Shown here: positions 53,667 to 61,779 of the stretch, piece after piece
Layout: every line of letters starts with the position of its first letter
Numbering within the stretch: position 1 is the stretch's first letter
From: Sutcliffiella halmapala
GTDB taxonomy: Bacteria; Bacillota; Bacilli; Bacillales; Bacillaceae_I
Reading direction: 5' to 3'
Assembly: GCF_002019665.1 (NCBI RefSeq)
Contig: NZ_KV917375.1
Coordinates: 442,001 to 506,000, forward strand
DNA length: 64,000 bases
Notes under the pieces: generated by a model
The model's input: only the letters and a program-made list of their open reading frames with translations
What the model was told of the DNA's origin: nothing
The model's database searches: none
Program-made: the position numbers and the translations under genes

Positions 53667-54682
53667 TGGAACAACGGAATAAGACAAAGAGAAAACCTTT
53701 TATCGTCATGGCTATTCTGTCCATTTTTATTATTTTCGTATTTTTTCTGAGTTTGAATTTGGGCTATATTCGAATGGCTCCTTTAGATGTGATTAGAACG
53801 CTTGTTGGTTCAGGAACTGAGCGAGAGTGGTTGATCCTGTTCGACTTTCGATTACCTAGAATGGTGATTGCCTTATTAATTGGAGCAGGCTTGGCGATAT
53901 CTGGTGCGATTTTGCAAGCAGTCGCGAAAAATGATTTAGCTGATCCCGGAATATTAGGAATCAATACGGGAGCAGGATTTGCAGTTGTATTATTTATCTT
54001 TTTCTTTCAAGGCTCAACCGCTTCACTTGGCACATTATCGATTCTCATTATGCCAATGGCGGCTTTTGTAGGAGCGGCTTTTGCGGCTCTTGCCATTTAT
54101 ATCATCGCTTGGAAAAACGGAGTGACACCTGTACGTCTCATTTTAGTCGGAATTGGAGTAAATGCTGCTTTTGGGGCTGCTCTACTCATCTTTCAATTAA
54201 AAATGGATCCTCGCGATTTTCTGCAAGCAACGATTTGGCTCTCCGGAAGCATTTGGGGAACGAATTGGAAATTTGTTCTCGCAGTTTTGCCTTGGATTGT
54301 CATTCTTATCCCTTATGCTCTATATAAAGCGCGCTATCTAAATGTCTTAAATCTTGGCGACAACGTGGCAGCGGGCTTAGGGTTAGCGGTAGAAAAGGAG
54401 CGAAGACGATTATTACTTGTCGCCGTCGCATTAGCAGGTGCCTGTGTCGCCGTTGGTGGTGGAATTGCCTTTTTAGGTCTGGTTGCCCCACACCTAGCTC
54501 GCCGAATAGTTGGGTCCAAACACCAAGCTATGTTACCGACAACAGCCTTAATCGGAGCCTTCTTTATGCTATTGGCGGATATGATAGGAAGGAATATCCT
54601 TTCCCCCTCTGAAATACCAGTCGGAATTGTTGTCTCCGCGATAGGCGCTCCTTATTTTATTTATTTGTTGATGAAGAGTTAG
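53666..54682 (+). CDS. Iron-siderophore ABC transporter permease 2 (FecCD family)
   Basis: Second membrane subunit, YfhA/FeuC-like. Seen: 338 residues, DFRLPRMVIALLIGAGLAISG, GILGINTGAGFAVV, and AFLGLVAPHLARRIVG. Start overlaps the stop of permease 1. Together with the receptor at 49599 it forms one importer with a heterodimeric channel. It is followed by a 566-bp gap and convergent spore genes. Confidence 0.92.
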   Translation: MEQRNKTKRKPFIVMAILSIFIIFVFFLSLNLGYIRMAPLDVIRTLVGSGTEREWLILFDFRLPRMVIALLIGAGLAISGAILQAVAKNDLADPGILGINTGAGFAVVLFIFFFQGSTASLGTLSILIMPMAAFVGAAFAALAIYIIAWKNGVTPVRLILVGIGVNAAFGAALLIFQLKMDPRDFLQATIWLSGSIWGTNWKFVLAVLPWIVILIPYALYKARYLNVLNLGDNVAAGLGLAVEKERRRLLLVAVALAGACVAVGGGIAFLGLVAPHLARRIVGSKHQAMLPTTALIGAFFMLLADMIGRNILSPSEIPVGIVVSAIGAPYFIYLLMKS

Positions 54683-55248
54683 TGGCGGCAATGGGGAAAT
54701 CGACTTTCACGCTCAGTGCGTGCGGCACGCTTATCGGCTGGGGGCAATAAATTAAATGAGGTATGCTTGTTTTTTGAAAAAATAGGAATTCTTATTCTTA
54801 ATTGAATAACCAGTGATAGTTAAAATTAGCGTAGATTTTCCGGTTAAATGCAGAATGGAGCTCGTTTCGGGGTAAATAAGGGGAGGTTTTCCGGTTATGC
54901 AAAGTAAAATCTCCCATTTTAGCATTTTTCGAGTTAATAGGCGGAATTTCTCCGTCTATTTAAGCTATTTTTAGTCCTATTTCTTAATTAAGAGAAATTT
55001 TTCCGCTTATTTCACTTGTACAATTTACGGGTGGTTTCGTGAAAAAAGAAAGGGCTTAGAGATATGTGCATCTCTAAGCCTTTCTTACGTAAAATATACT
55101 GTGAAGTTTCTGTGATTTGGTCTGCGATTTACCGTTTTGCACCTCACAAGTAAACCTGTTAATACTTAGAAAGGTGCTTTTTTTCTTTGTGCAAATTATT
55201 TAGCAATTTAAAGTGCGATAGAATCGTGGTCCTATACCTACGTACTTA
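54683..55248. other. Intergenic region with GCGGA/TCCGC palindromes and a bidirectional terminator
   Basis: No gene seen. It carries short palindromes like those at 1.5 kb (for example TAGGCGGAATTTCTCCGTCTA near 54.94 kb and AGAGAAATTTTTCCGCTTATT near 54.99 kb) and TTTTCCGGTTA motifs at about 54.835 and 54.89 kb. A hairpin at 55046-55086 separates the convergent genes. Confidence 0.65.
55046..55086. terminator. Bidirectional terminator between permease and spore genes
   Basis: Long stem AAGAAAG-GGCTTAGAGA / TCTCTAAGCC-TTTCTT with an 8-base loop; A-run on the left and T-rich on the right, so it can stop both strands. Confidence 0.75.
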
Positions 55249-55497
55249 TTAACACTTAGGGAAACTACAACCTACAATTATTAGTAAGATAAACAACACA
55301 ACGATTAACAAAAAGCCGTGGCCTTGAGAAGGAGCAGGACAACCATATCCATAAGAAGGGGCAGTATAGTAAGGTATTGGGGCATCCATTACACCAGCTA
55401 CCATAGGTGGTACGTTGGGTGGTACATTTGGGTGTATATTCGGGTGAACATTTACTCCTGCCACCATATTAGGTAGTGCATTAACGTTAGCATACAT
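55249..55497 (-). CDS. Small YjcZ-type sporulation membrane protein with Pro/Asn-rich extension
   Basis: Role unknown; the C-terminal hydrophobic block GFLLIVVLFILLIIVG matches the tiny YjcZ family found in spore-formers. Seen: 82 residues; an N-terminal 50 residues of repeating NVxPN, VPPM and NVHPN units, a Gly/Tyr patch, one membrane helix at about 61-77, and a C-terminal Cys pair CSFPKC. Start ATG at 55497 with GAAAGGAAG about 10 bases upstream. The long N-terminal extension is unusual, as YjcZ proteins are normally about 25-50 residues. Neighbouring tgl supports a spore-surface role. Confidence 0.75.
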   Translation of the reverse strand: MYANVNALPNMVAGVNVHPNIHPNVPPNVPPMVAGVMDAPIPYYTAPSYGYGCPAPSQGHGFLLIVVLFILLIIVGCSFPKC

Positions 55498-55628
55498 ATT
55501 CTCTTTACTTCCTTTCGGTTTGGGATATCTTTATATTGCATTATACTCACCTAGTCGGAAGATGAACCTGTCAACCTAATAAATGGGTTGGTGTCACGGT
55601 TTTCGCAAACAATCAATAACGTATTAAA

Positions 55629-56471
55629 TTAACGATAAAATTTATTCAGGTAAAACTGATATTGTGTATTTGATATCGAGCACAAGTTATGATGTACACA
55701 TATTTTTGGCGTTTTCCCAACGGCGCGACCACTTTGCATCGTTAAGAGCTTATTCAGAGTCGTTGGAGAAACCCTTGTGACGATATTTGATAAGTATGCG
55801 GGTTGCCTACTTCCTGGAGACCTTTCTGAATTAAGAAATTCGATGATCTCTTCAGCAGTCATGATGCCAAATCCATGTCCAAAAAACGTCCCATCACTCA
55901 TAACGACAGCGTTTAATCCTCGAAACCAAGGTTTATTTGGATGAAAGTCAGGATTATTAAAATACACCACATCACCAGATAGATAATGATTTGAATAAAA
56001 GGTGTGTAATTGTAGGTCAGGATCCGTATGCCAACTATATAAATAAAGGTTTTGAAACAGGGCATCAAAATAATTTTTTCCAATACTTTTTAACAAGGCA
56101 TGGTAATAAATGATGACACAAGCTGTTGCACATTCAAATGCATATAGACTGCTGTTCCGATAAATGTCTAAAATGGCATCAGCTGGACTCACATTAGCCT
56201 TTAATTGGAACCCTCCAGCATTTGTTAACCTCCAGTATCTATCATTACAACGAGCATACTCGAAGGTCGTAAATTCGGCTTCACTCTCCTCCATCTCCTT
56301 TGCGCTTTCCATAATAAATTTCCGAATGGTCAAATCAAATTGAAGTTCATACATAGAAGGAAAGGTAAACAACTCTGCAGAATTGAGCATCTGTCGAAAA
56401 ACCACATTTTCTTCCCCTCCAAAGTCCATTGAGCTATCCTGTGTAAGAGGCCTTCCAGCTACTTGAATCAT
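55629..56471 (-). CDS. tgl: Protein-glutamine gamma-glutamyltransferase (spore coat transglutaminase)
   Basis: Cross-links spore-coat proteins through Gln-Lys isopeptide bonds in the mother cell. Seen: 280 residues, catalytic Cys114 in LYAFECATACVII, and conserved downstream His/Glu in NLYLYSWHTDPDL and GHGFGIMTAEEI, agreeing with the minimal Cys/Glu/His arrangement of bacillar Tgl. Start ATG at 56471 after GGGGGATGAC. Slightly longer C-terminus than B. subtilis Tgl (245), with a tail from about 250 onward that I cannot assign. Confidence 0.93.
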   Translation of the reverse strand: MIQVAGRPLTQDSSMDFGGEENVVFRQMLNSAELFTFPSMYELQFDLTIRKFIMESAKEMEESEAEFTTFEYARCNDRYWRLTNAGGFQLKANVSPADAILDIYRNSSLYAFECATACVIIYYHALLKSIGKNYFDALFQNLYLYSWHTDPDLQLHTFYSNHYLSGDVVYFNNPDFHPNKPWFRGLNAVVMSDGTFFGHGFGIMTAEEIIEFLNSERSPGSRQPAYLSNIVTRVSPTTLNKLLTMQSGRAVGKTPKICVHHNLCSISNTQYQFYLNKFYR

Positions 56472-56487
56472 GTCATCCCCCGTTTCG

Positions 56488-56655
56488 TTTTTGGGTCGGA
56501 GGGACAGGAACCACGACCCATTTTCTTTCTAACGTTTGGTTGTTACTCTTCGAATCATCAAGCTGATATATGGATCTATATTTATGTATATGAAGGGTAG
56601 GGAGGATACTTGCTAGTGGGGTTTGAGGGCAAGGAACTTCGACCCATTTTCTTTT
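56488..56655. repeat. Second REP-like family, two copies (GGGTCG...CGACCC)
   Basis: At about 56493-56518: GGGTCGGAGGGACAGGAACC...CGACCC followed by ATTTTCTTT. At about 56627-56650: a decayed copy GAGGGCAAGGAACTTCGACCC with the same ATTTTCTTT tail. Related hairpins lie at 57043-57065, 57345-57373 and 61638-61662. Confidence 0.6.
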
Positions 56656-56739
56656 AAGCAAAAATAAAAAAGTGGTTCTCCGATTAGTGATGGAAGTGGA
56701 ATCTCTCTGCATGGTATGAACCATTATGGGCAAATACAT

Positions 56740-56952
56740 TCATCCTAACTTAGGATGTCCCCTCACAGATATTCTCTTTATGCATTCAATTCCAATAATA
56801 GTTCCTACAAGTCCAATTAATGTACTGGCAGATATTATTTTAATTGCATAATAAATCCCTGTGCCAGTAACACAATCAATAACTATAAATTTTTTTATTG
56901 TAGATGCCCTGATTGTGTAGAAAACAATTTGATTCTGTTTTCTCCTACTCAT
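56740..56952 (-). CDS. Hypothetical small protein (70 aa)
   Basis: Not recognised. Seen: basic N-terminus MSRRKQNQ, then two hydrophobic stretches (about 24-45 and 43-58) suggesting one or two membrane helices, and a basic tail. The ATG at 56952 has AAGGTG 9 bases upstream, which is the main evidence that it is a gene. It is near tgl and could be spore-related, but nothing specific supports that. Confidence 0.4.
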   Translation of the reverse strand: MSRRKQNQIVFYTIRASTIKKFIVIDCVTGTGIYYAIKIISASTLIGLVGTIIGIECIKRISVRGHPKLG

Positions 56953-56964
56953 ATACTCACGCAC

Positions 56965-57366
56965 CTTAGTTTTTTCCTAAATATACGATAATAAAGGATT
57001 GTCTTATTCCACTAGCTGAGCAGTTCGTGCCAGTGATGTTCGAGGGACAGAGGGAACCACGTCCCGTATACACTTTAATTGTTAAAGTATGTGTACCCGA
57101 TTTTTTTTATTTGATAAGAAATGTTTTGCTTCCCCTAAGGATTTCACTTGCATGCTCCCCGCTTTTTTACAGGGAATGGTTAATGGCTTAAAGGTGTTTA
57201 AACGAAGAAGCACAAGGTCTCTACCCATCTGCATTTTAAATTAAAGCTCCAAAGCGGGGATAGTTCTGTAATAAGTAAAAAAAGAACGATTTTACAATAA
57301 ATGCTTTTTTATTAAACACATTATTTCGTAATTTAAAGTGAAAACGGGTAGTGGTTTCTGTCCCCA
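56965..57366. other. Intergenic region, repeat-bearing
   Basis: 402 bp without a gene. Contains a REP-like hairpin remnant GAGGGACAGAGGGAACCACGTCCC (57043-57065, split here by mismatches) and the left arm of the terminator hairpin of the downstream minus-strand gene. Otherwise AT-rich with no recognised signal. Confidence 0.55.
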
Positions 57367-57373
57367 CTACCCG
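57345..57373 (-). terminator. Terminator of the YibE/F pair, made from a REP-like hairpin
   Basis: CGGGTAGTGG (57345-57354) / CCACTACCCG (57364-57373). On the minus strand it is followed by TTTTC. The hairpin includes the last codons of the gene at 57367, so a repeat appears to have become its stop region. Confidence 0.75.
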
Positions 57374-58128
57374 TCCTTTTTCACCAACATATACGCAGTA
57401 ATCAACGCCGTTACAGGAATGGTTAATGCGACACCAATTCCTGCCACAAGAATGGTTAGCATTTCTGCAACAAAAACTTTAGAATTGATAATCTGTCCAA
57501 AGGAGTAGGAGACATCCTTAAACAGGATAAGTAATGCAAGGTATCCACCGAAAAATGCAAAAAATAACGTATTTGTACTCGTTCCTAATATGTCCTTGCC
57601 AATACTAATGCCAGAGAGGAATAAATCCTTTCTACTTATGTTTGGATTGTGATAGGATATTTCTCGCATCGGGGACGAAATTGAAATGGCAATATCAACA
57701 ATGGCACCAATTGTACTTGTGATAATCACTGCAATCGCAAGCTTCATAAAATCGATACCAATATATAGAGAAGAAAACATGCTGAAGTCATCTATCTCTT
57801 CTATGCCAAAGCCTTTAATCATCGCACTCTCCGTGACCATCACAATAAAAAATAGTAGAATAACGAAAACTACAATCGTCGAAATAAAGGCGGTTGTCGT
57901 TTTTATATTCACTTCGTTTATAAAAAATAAATTAATACAGCTTATCCCTGTACAGGCCAATAAAATTAAAATAATTGGATTGGCATTTGGATCCGTCATA
58001 AAAAGAACCGTGAAAAAGAGCACAATAAAGTTGAAAAATAAGGCAATAAAAGACCGTGCTCCTTTTTTTCCACCAATTAGCACCATTAAAATAAATAGGA
58101 TGATGGTCAACAAAACTAATACATTCAT
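57367..58128 (-). CDS. YibE/F-family membrane protein (short form)
   Basis: Family function not established; commonly paired genes in Firmicutes. Seen: 253 residues, seven or so membrane helices, GGKKGARSF at the N-terminus, and the family block TIGAIVDIAISISSPMREI plus ISIGKDILGTSTNTLFFAFFG. Start overlaps the stop of the upstream partner by four bases, so the two act together. Confidence 0.85.
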   Translation of the reverse strand: MNVLVLLTIILFILMVLIGGKKGARSFIALFFNFIVLFFTVLFMTDPNANPIILILLACTGISCINLFFINEVNIKTTTAFISTIVVFVILLFFIVMVTESAMIKGFGIEEIDDFSMFSSLYIGIDFMKLAIAVIITSTIGAIVDIAISISSPMREISYHNPNISRKDLFLSGISIGKDILGTSTNTLFFAFFGGYLALLILFKDVSYSFGQIINSKVFVAEMLTILVAGIGVALTIPVTALITAYMLVKKDG

Positions 58129-59264
58129 TGTCTAGCCCTCTTCTGATTTATGAAGAAAAGAGTCATATAAATACCGATTGGAATGGTTAATACAATTCCA
58201 ATTCCTCCTGCAAGAGCACGTGCCAATTCTAATGAAAGATTCATCGTAAACATATAACCCCAGTCCATATCATTTTTCATATACAAAATGATCGTCGGAA
58301 TGGAACCACTTATATAAACAAAAAACAAAATATTTGTCATCGTTCCCATAATATCTTTTCCAATATCCATGCCTGAAGCCTTAAGTGCTTCAAAGGAAAT
58401 CTCGTTGTTTTTTTCATATAGTCCGAATATAGAAGATGACATCGTGATCGCAATATCCATAACCGCTCCTAAACTGCCAATCAACACCCCAGCCATAAAA
58501 ATCGTTTCTGGATTCCGAGTAAGAAACGGCATCTCCTCGTAGCGCAGTCCTTGACTGTCATTTAGCCATATTACTAAATAGGTGATAACTATCAAAACAA
58601 ACATGGCTAGAAAGGTGGCCGCAATAGCCGCATATGTCTTCTCGTTAAACCCGTTTACTAGCAAAAAGGATATGACGGTAAAGAAAAGAACACTTATCCC
58701 GCAGATAAGTACTAAATTCCAATGTGGTCGACTTAAATAAATGTCTAAAGTGTAGGAAATAATCGTAGCGTTAATCCCTAATGTGAGAATCGAATAGAGG
58801 CCTTGCCTTCTCCCGACAAGTAGTAGCAATAAAATAAATACCCATGTAACGATCAATATGTACTTATCGCGTTTTACATCTGTTATCGTACCTGTTAATG
58901 TGGCATTTTCCTGGTCATTTTGGTGTATTTCTACAAAGATTTCCTGTCCAACCTTAAATGGTTGATCATATGCTCCAGATTTGGAATACTCATTGGTGAA
59001 GGTGATAAGACGACCTTTATCTTCCCCATTCATCACTTGGGCTACGATATTCTGTGTGTATAATCTGTCTTCATTCCCATACATGTCTATCGTTTCCTTT
59101 GAATCCTTAAGCTCCACTTCCTGAATCTTAGCTATAGGTTGATCATAAAACGAATAATTGTTATATACGAAAACAATTGATGATACGATGCAAATTGCTA
59201 AAACAATAAACAACGAAACATTTAAGTATGTGAAATTCCTCTTTTTATTCCTAATAACATTCAA
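58125..59264 (-). CDS. YibE/F-family membrane protein (long form)
   Basis: Partner of the preceding protein. Seen: 379 residues; one N-terminal helix (SLFIVLAICIVSSIVFVYNNY), an extracytoplasmic beta-rich domain (about 45-150), then seven helices with the family block GSLGAVMDIAITMSSSIFGL and GMDIGKDIMGTMTNILFFVY. The TTG at 59264 is chosen since CTGGAGG lies 8 bases upstream; the longer frame to 59366 has no site and an untypical N-terminus. Confidence 0.85.
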   Translation of the reverse strand: MNVIRNKKRNFTYLNVSLFIVLAICIVSSIVFVYNNYSFYDQPIAKIQEVELKDSKETIDMYGNEDRLYTQNIVAQVMNGEDKGRLITFTNEYSKSGAYDQPFKVGQEIFVEIHQNDQENATLTGTITDVKRDKYILIVTWVFILLLLLVGRRQGLYSILTLGINATIISYTLDIYLSRPHWNLVLICGISVLFFTVISFLLVNGFNEKTYAAIAATFLAMFVLIVITYLVIWLNDSQGLRYEEMPFLTRNPETIFMAGVLIGSLGAVMDIAITMSSSIFGLYEKNNEISFEALKASGMDIGKDIMGTMTNILFFVYISGSIPTIILYMKNDMDWGYMFTMNLSLELARALAGGIGIVLTIPIGIYMTLFFINQKRARQ

Positions 59265-59445
59265 GAAAAAAACCTCCAGGCTAGAAAGGCTAACAGCATT
59301 CCTATCCCAATTTATAATCAATGCCTTGCATTTAGCATTAAACCATATGTATGGAATGATTAGCAAGGAGAAGCCTGGGTTCAGTTCAACTCTAATTCCC
59401 GCGCTCTAGATTTATCTGTATCCTTTTTTATATAAATTATTTTGT

Positions 59446-59584
59446 AAAAACATAAATTTAAATCGTATCGATGTCGATTTAAAAACTCTTATCATAAACG
59501 CCTATTTTAAAGGATATGAACTTCCATTTAATCAAACGTTTGTTTAAAACATAGCCAAAAATCGATTTTCTACTATATTAATAA
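59446..59584. repeat. CAAACGTTTG element, copy B
   Basis: Ordered blocks: ATGTCGATTTAAAAACTCTT, AAAGGATATGAA, TTTAATCAAACGTTTGTTTAAA (central perfect palindrome CAAACGTTTG) and ATCGATTTTCTACTATAT-AATAA. Very similar to copy C at 62950-63089. It lies in the gap between the ABC permease and the YibE/F pair. Confidence 0.75.
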
Positions 59585-59644
59585 GTTGTCCTTCAAGCTC
59601 CATAGCAAAAATCCACTGGCATCAACTCGAAGCCAGTGGATTCC

Positions 59645-60589
59645 TTATATACTAATATCCCTTTTTTGGAAAAATACGAATGTAACCGTCATGAAAATAA
59701 CGTAATAGACAGCCAAAATGGCTAAAGAAATTGGTAAGGTAATATCCTGCAAGATGGTATCTTGCAGTGCATAAATACCTAAGTCCATATGAGGGAAAAT
59801 TAAGAACTTTGCCCATGTATATTTTTCAGCTAAAAAGAGGATGATTCCGCCAAGGGTGGAAGAGATAAAAAGGACGAAAATCCCGATTCCTACTGCAAGA
59901 GCTTGGCTTTTAAATAAAGTTGATAACATAAAAGCAATTGTCATAGCGATTAATAGGCTTGGGAGAGAGTAAAGCATTTTTAAGAAAAATTGTGTGCCGA
60001 CAACGGCTTCCTTCTGACCAGTTAGCCCCATCTCGTATATTTTGGCATTGAAATCGCCACTTCCAAACAAAATTAACCCAACAAGATACCCTGAAACGAT
60101 TAAGACAAGGCAGAGTAACAGAGAATATAAGACTAATGCAATATACTTGGATAGAAGGATTGCCCATCTTTTATGAGGACGGATTAACAATTGTTTAATC
60201 GTACCGTCCGAAAACTCCGCTGCTACATTGCCGCTACATATTATAACGGAAAATAACGTAACAAGGACTCCTATCCCAATTACCATACTGTTCATAAAAT
60301 GCCAGTTGCTTATTGCGCTAGGATTTATATCGTCATTTAAATATTGCTGCTGTTGATCAATCTGACCTTGAATCCAACCTTTTTCTTCTTCGGATACATT
60401 TGCTAAATCCTGCTCTAGTCTTTGGATTTCGGCTGTTGTATCCGCGCGCCAATTATCGCTTGGTGCTGGACTTACTTTTTGAAAAATAACTCCTCCAAGG
60501 ATACAAACTAGTAGGATGATGATCATATAAATCCAGCTAGCTTTTTTGGAGAAAATTTTCATTAATTCATTTTGAACTAACTTAATCAT
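59645..60589 (-). CDS. ABC-2 type transporter permease (BcrB/NatB-like)
   Basis: Membrane subunit of an ABC exporter. Seen: 314 residues, six helices; the first extracytoplasmic loop (about 40-85) is polar and coiled-coil-like (IQRLEQDLANVSEEEKGW, QIDQQQQYLN); ABC-2 core with FSDGTIKQLLIRPHKRWAILLSK. Start ATG overlaps the ATPase stop by four bases. Substrate unknown; relatives export bacitracin-like peptides or are induced by envelope stress. Confidence 0.87.
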   Translation of the reverse strand: MIKLVQNELMKIFSKKASWIYMIIILLVCILGGVIFQKVSPAPSDNWRADTTAEIQRLEQDLANVSEEEKGWIQGQIDQQQQYLNDDINPSAISNWHFMNSMVIGIGVLVTLFSVIICSGNVAAEFSDGTIKQLLIRPHKRWAILLSKYIALVLYSLLLCLVLIVSGYLVGLILFGSGDFNAKIYEMGLTGQKEAVVGTQFFLKMLYSLPSLLIAMTIAFMLSTLFKSQALAVGIGIFVLFISSTLGGIILFLAEKYTWAKFLIFPHMDLGIYALQDTILQDITLPISLAILAVYYVIFMTVTFVFFQKRDISI

Positions 60590-61527
60590 ACGCCAACCTC
60601 CTTTTTCACGTGATTCGTAATTTCTAAGAAACGGTCTTCGAGAGTAGTTTTTACTAGCGAGATTTCGTATACTAGGATTTCGTTTGTCACGAGTAGTTGA
60701 TTGGCTCGTGCCACTGCTTCTCGTTCTAGAGCTACACTGAATTGATGTTCATTTAATGCGGTGAAGTTAGCTCCCAATCCATGTTCTTTTAAAATCGTGA
60801 TTGCAGCTTTTTGATCGTTGACATTAAAAATGACTTCACGAGGCGTATTCTTCGTTTCTGCAACTGTCTCTGTCATTTTTGAAATGTGGATAAGCTTTCC
60901 TTTTTCGATAATGGCGAAGCGGTCACACATGAGTTCCATTTCTGAGAGTAAATGGGAAGAAACAAGTACAGAGATTCCTTCTTTTGTAAGTGTGTGAAGA
61001 TAGTTTCTGAACTCTCTTATTCCTTGTGGGTCAAGACCATTTGTCGGTTCATCTAAAATTAATAAAGACGGCTTATGTAAAAGAGCTTGTGCCACTCCTA
61101 AACGCTGGCGCATCCCGAGGGAGTATGTTTTCACCTTTTGGTGAATTGCTTGTTCAAGGTCTACTAGTTTAATGACCTCTTGGACGCGTGAATCGGGTAC
61201 TTCCTTTGTAGCCATATTGACATAATGCCGTAAATTTTTAAATCCGCTCATATATTTATAGAATTCGGGATTTTCCACAATCGCACCAATTTCACTCATC
61301 GCACCTGAAAAATCTTGATCTAGATTGTGTCCGTTAATAATAACCGAACCATTTGTACGATTGATAAGACTGACAATCATTCGGATAATCGTTGTTTTTC
61401 CTGCGCCATTTGGACCTAACAACCCAAATATTTCTCCCTTTTCAATGCTAAAGCTGACATTATCTACAATCGTCTTATTTCCGATTTTCTTCGTTAAAGA
61501 TTGAACCTCAAGAGCATACTGAGACAT
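60586..61527 (-). CDS. ABC transporter ATP-binding protein (BcrA/NatA-like)
   Basis: Energises the permease at 59645. Seen: Walker A GLLGPNGAGKTT, signature YSLGMRQRLGVAQALL, Walker B LLILDEPTNGLDP, switch His in VSSHLLSE, and an 80-residue C-terminal extension typical of BcrA-type ATPases. 313 residues from the ATG at 61527, after GGTGGGGAAG; a GTG four codons earlier lies inside that site. No two-component system is adjacent. Confidence 0.92.
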   Translation of the reverse strand: MSQYALEVQSLTKKIGNKTIVDNVSFSIEKGEIFGLLGPNGAGKTTIIRMIVSLINRTNGSVIINGHNLDQDFSGAMSEIGAIVENPEFYKYMSGFKNLRHYVNMATKEVPDSRVQEVIKLVDLEQAIHQKVKTYSLGMRQRLGVAQALLHKPSLLILDEPTNGLDPQGIREFRNYLHTLTKEGISVLVSSHLLSEMELMCDRFAIIEKGKLIHISKMTETVAETKNTPREVIFNVNDQKAAITILKEHGLGANFTALNEHQFSVALEREAVARANQLLVTNEILVYEISLVKTTLEDRFLEITNHVKKEVGV

Positions 61528-61609
61528 TAACTTCCCCACCTTCTATATTGATTGATATGGACCACTAAAACTAATACGAATAAGTAGGGAGAAAGTTACA
61601 AAAAAAATT

Positions 61610-61662
61610 GGGTGATGCCTGTCACTCCCACGGGTAGTGGGGACAGGAACCGCGATCCGTGC
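61610..61662. repeat. REP-like hairpins between the ABC ATPase and DUF3231 genes
   Basis: GGGTGATGCCTGTCACTCCC (61610-61630, GTGA/TCAC arms) followed by GGGTAGTGGGGACAGGAACC (from 61641). The second resembles the 57.35 kb hairpin. They fall between divergent genes. Confidence 0.6.
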
Positions 61663-61779
61663 TGTAAATCTAGAATATCCTAACCGCACGATTTATCTGT
61701 ATACTTTACACCAATTTCCATAAAATAACCTCAGAGTAAAGAACTAACCAAAACGAAACAATTATTGGAGGCATTTATT

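Noticed and set aside
56473-56739. 88-residue minus-strand ORF between tgl and the small gene
   Set aside because: The translation is explained by two REP-like copies (KRKWVEVP and ERKWVVVP come from the repeat), and there is no ribosome binding site of its own.
57686-58135. 149-residue plus-strand ORF opposite the YibE/F gene
   Set aside because: Lys/Ile-rich shadow of a membrane protein on the other strand; no ribosome binding site or family resemblance.
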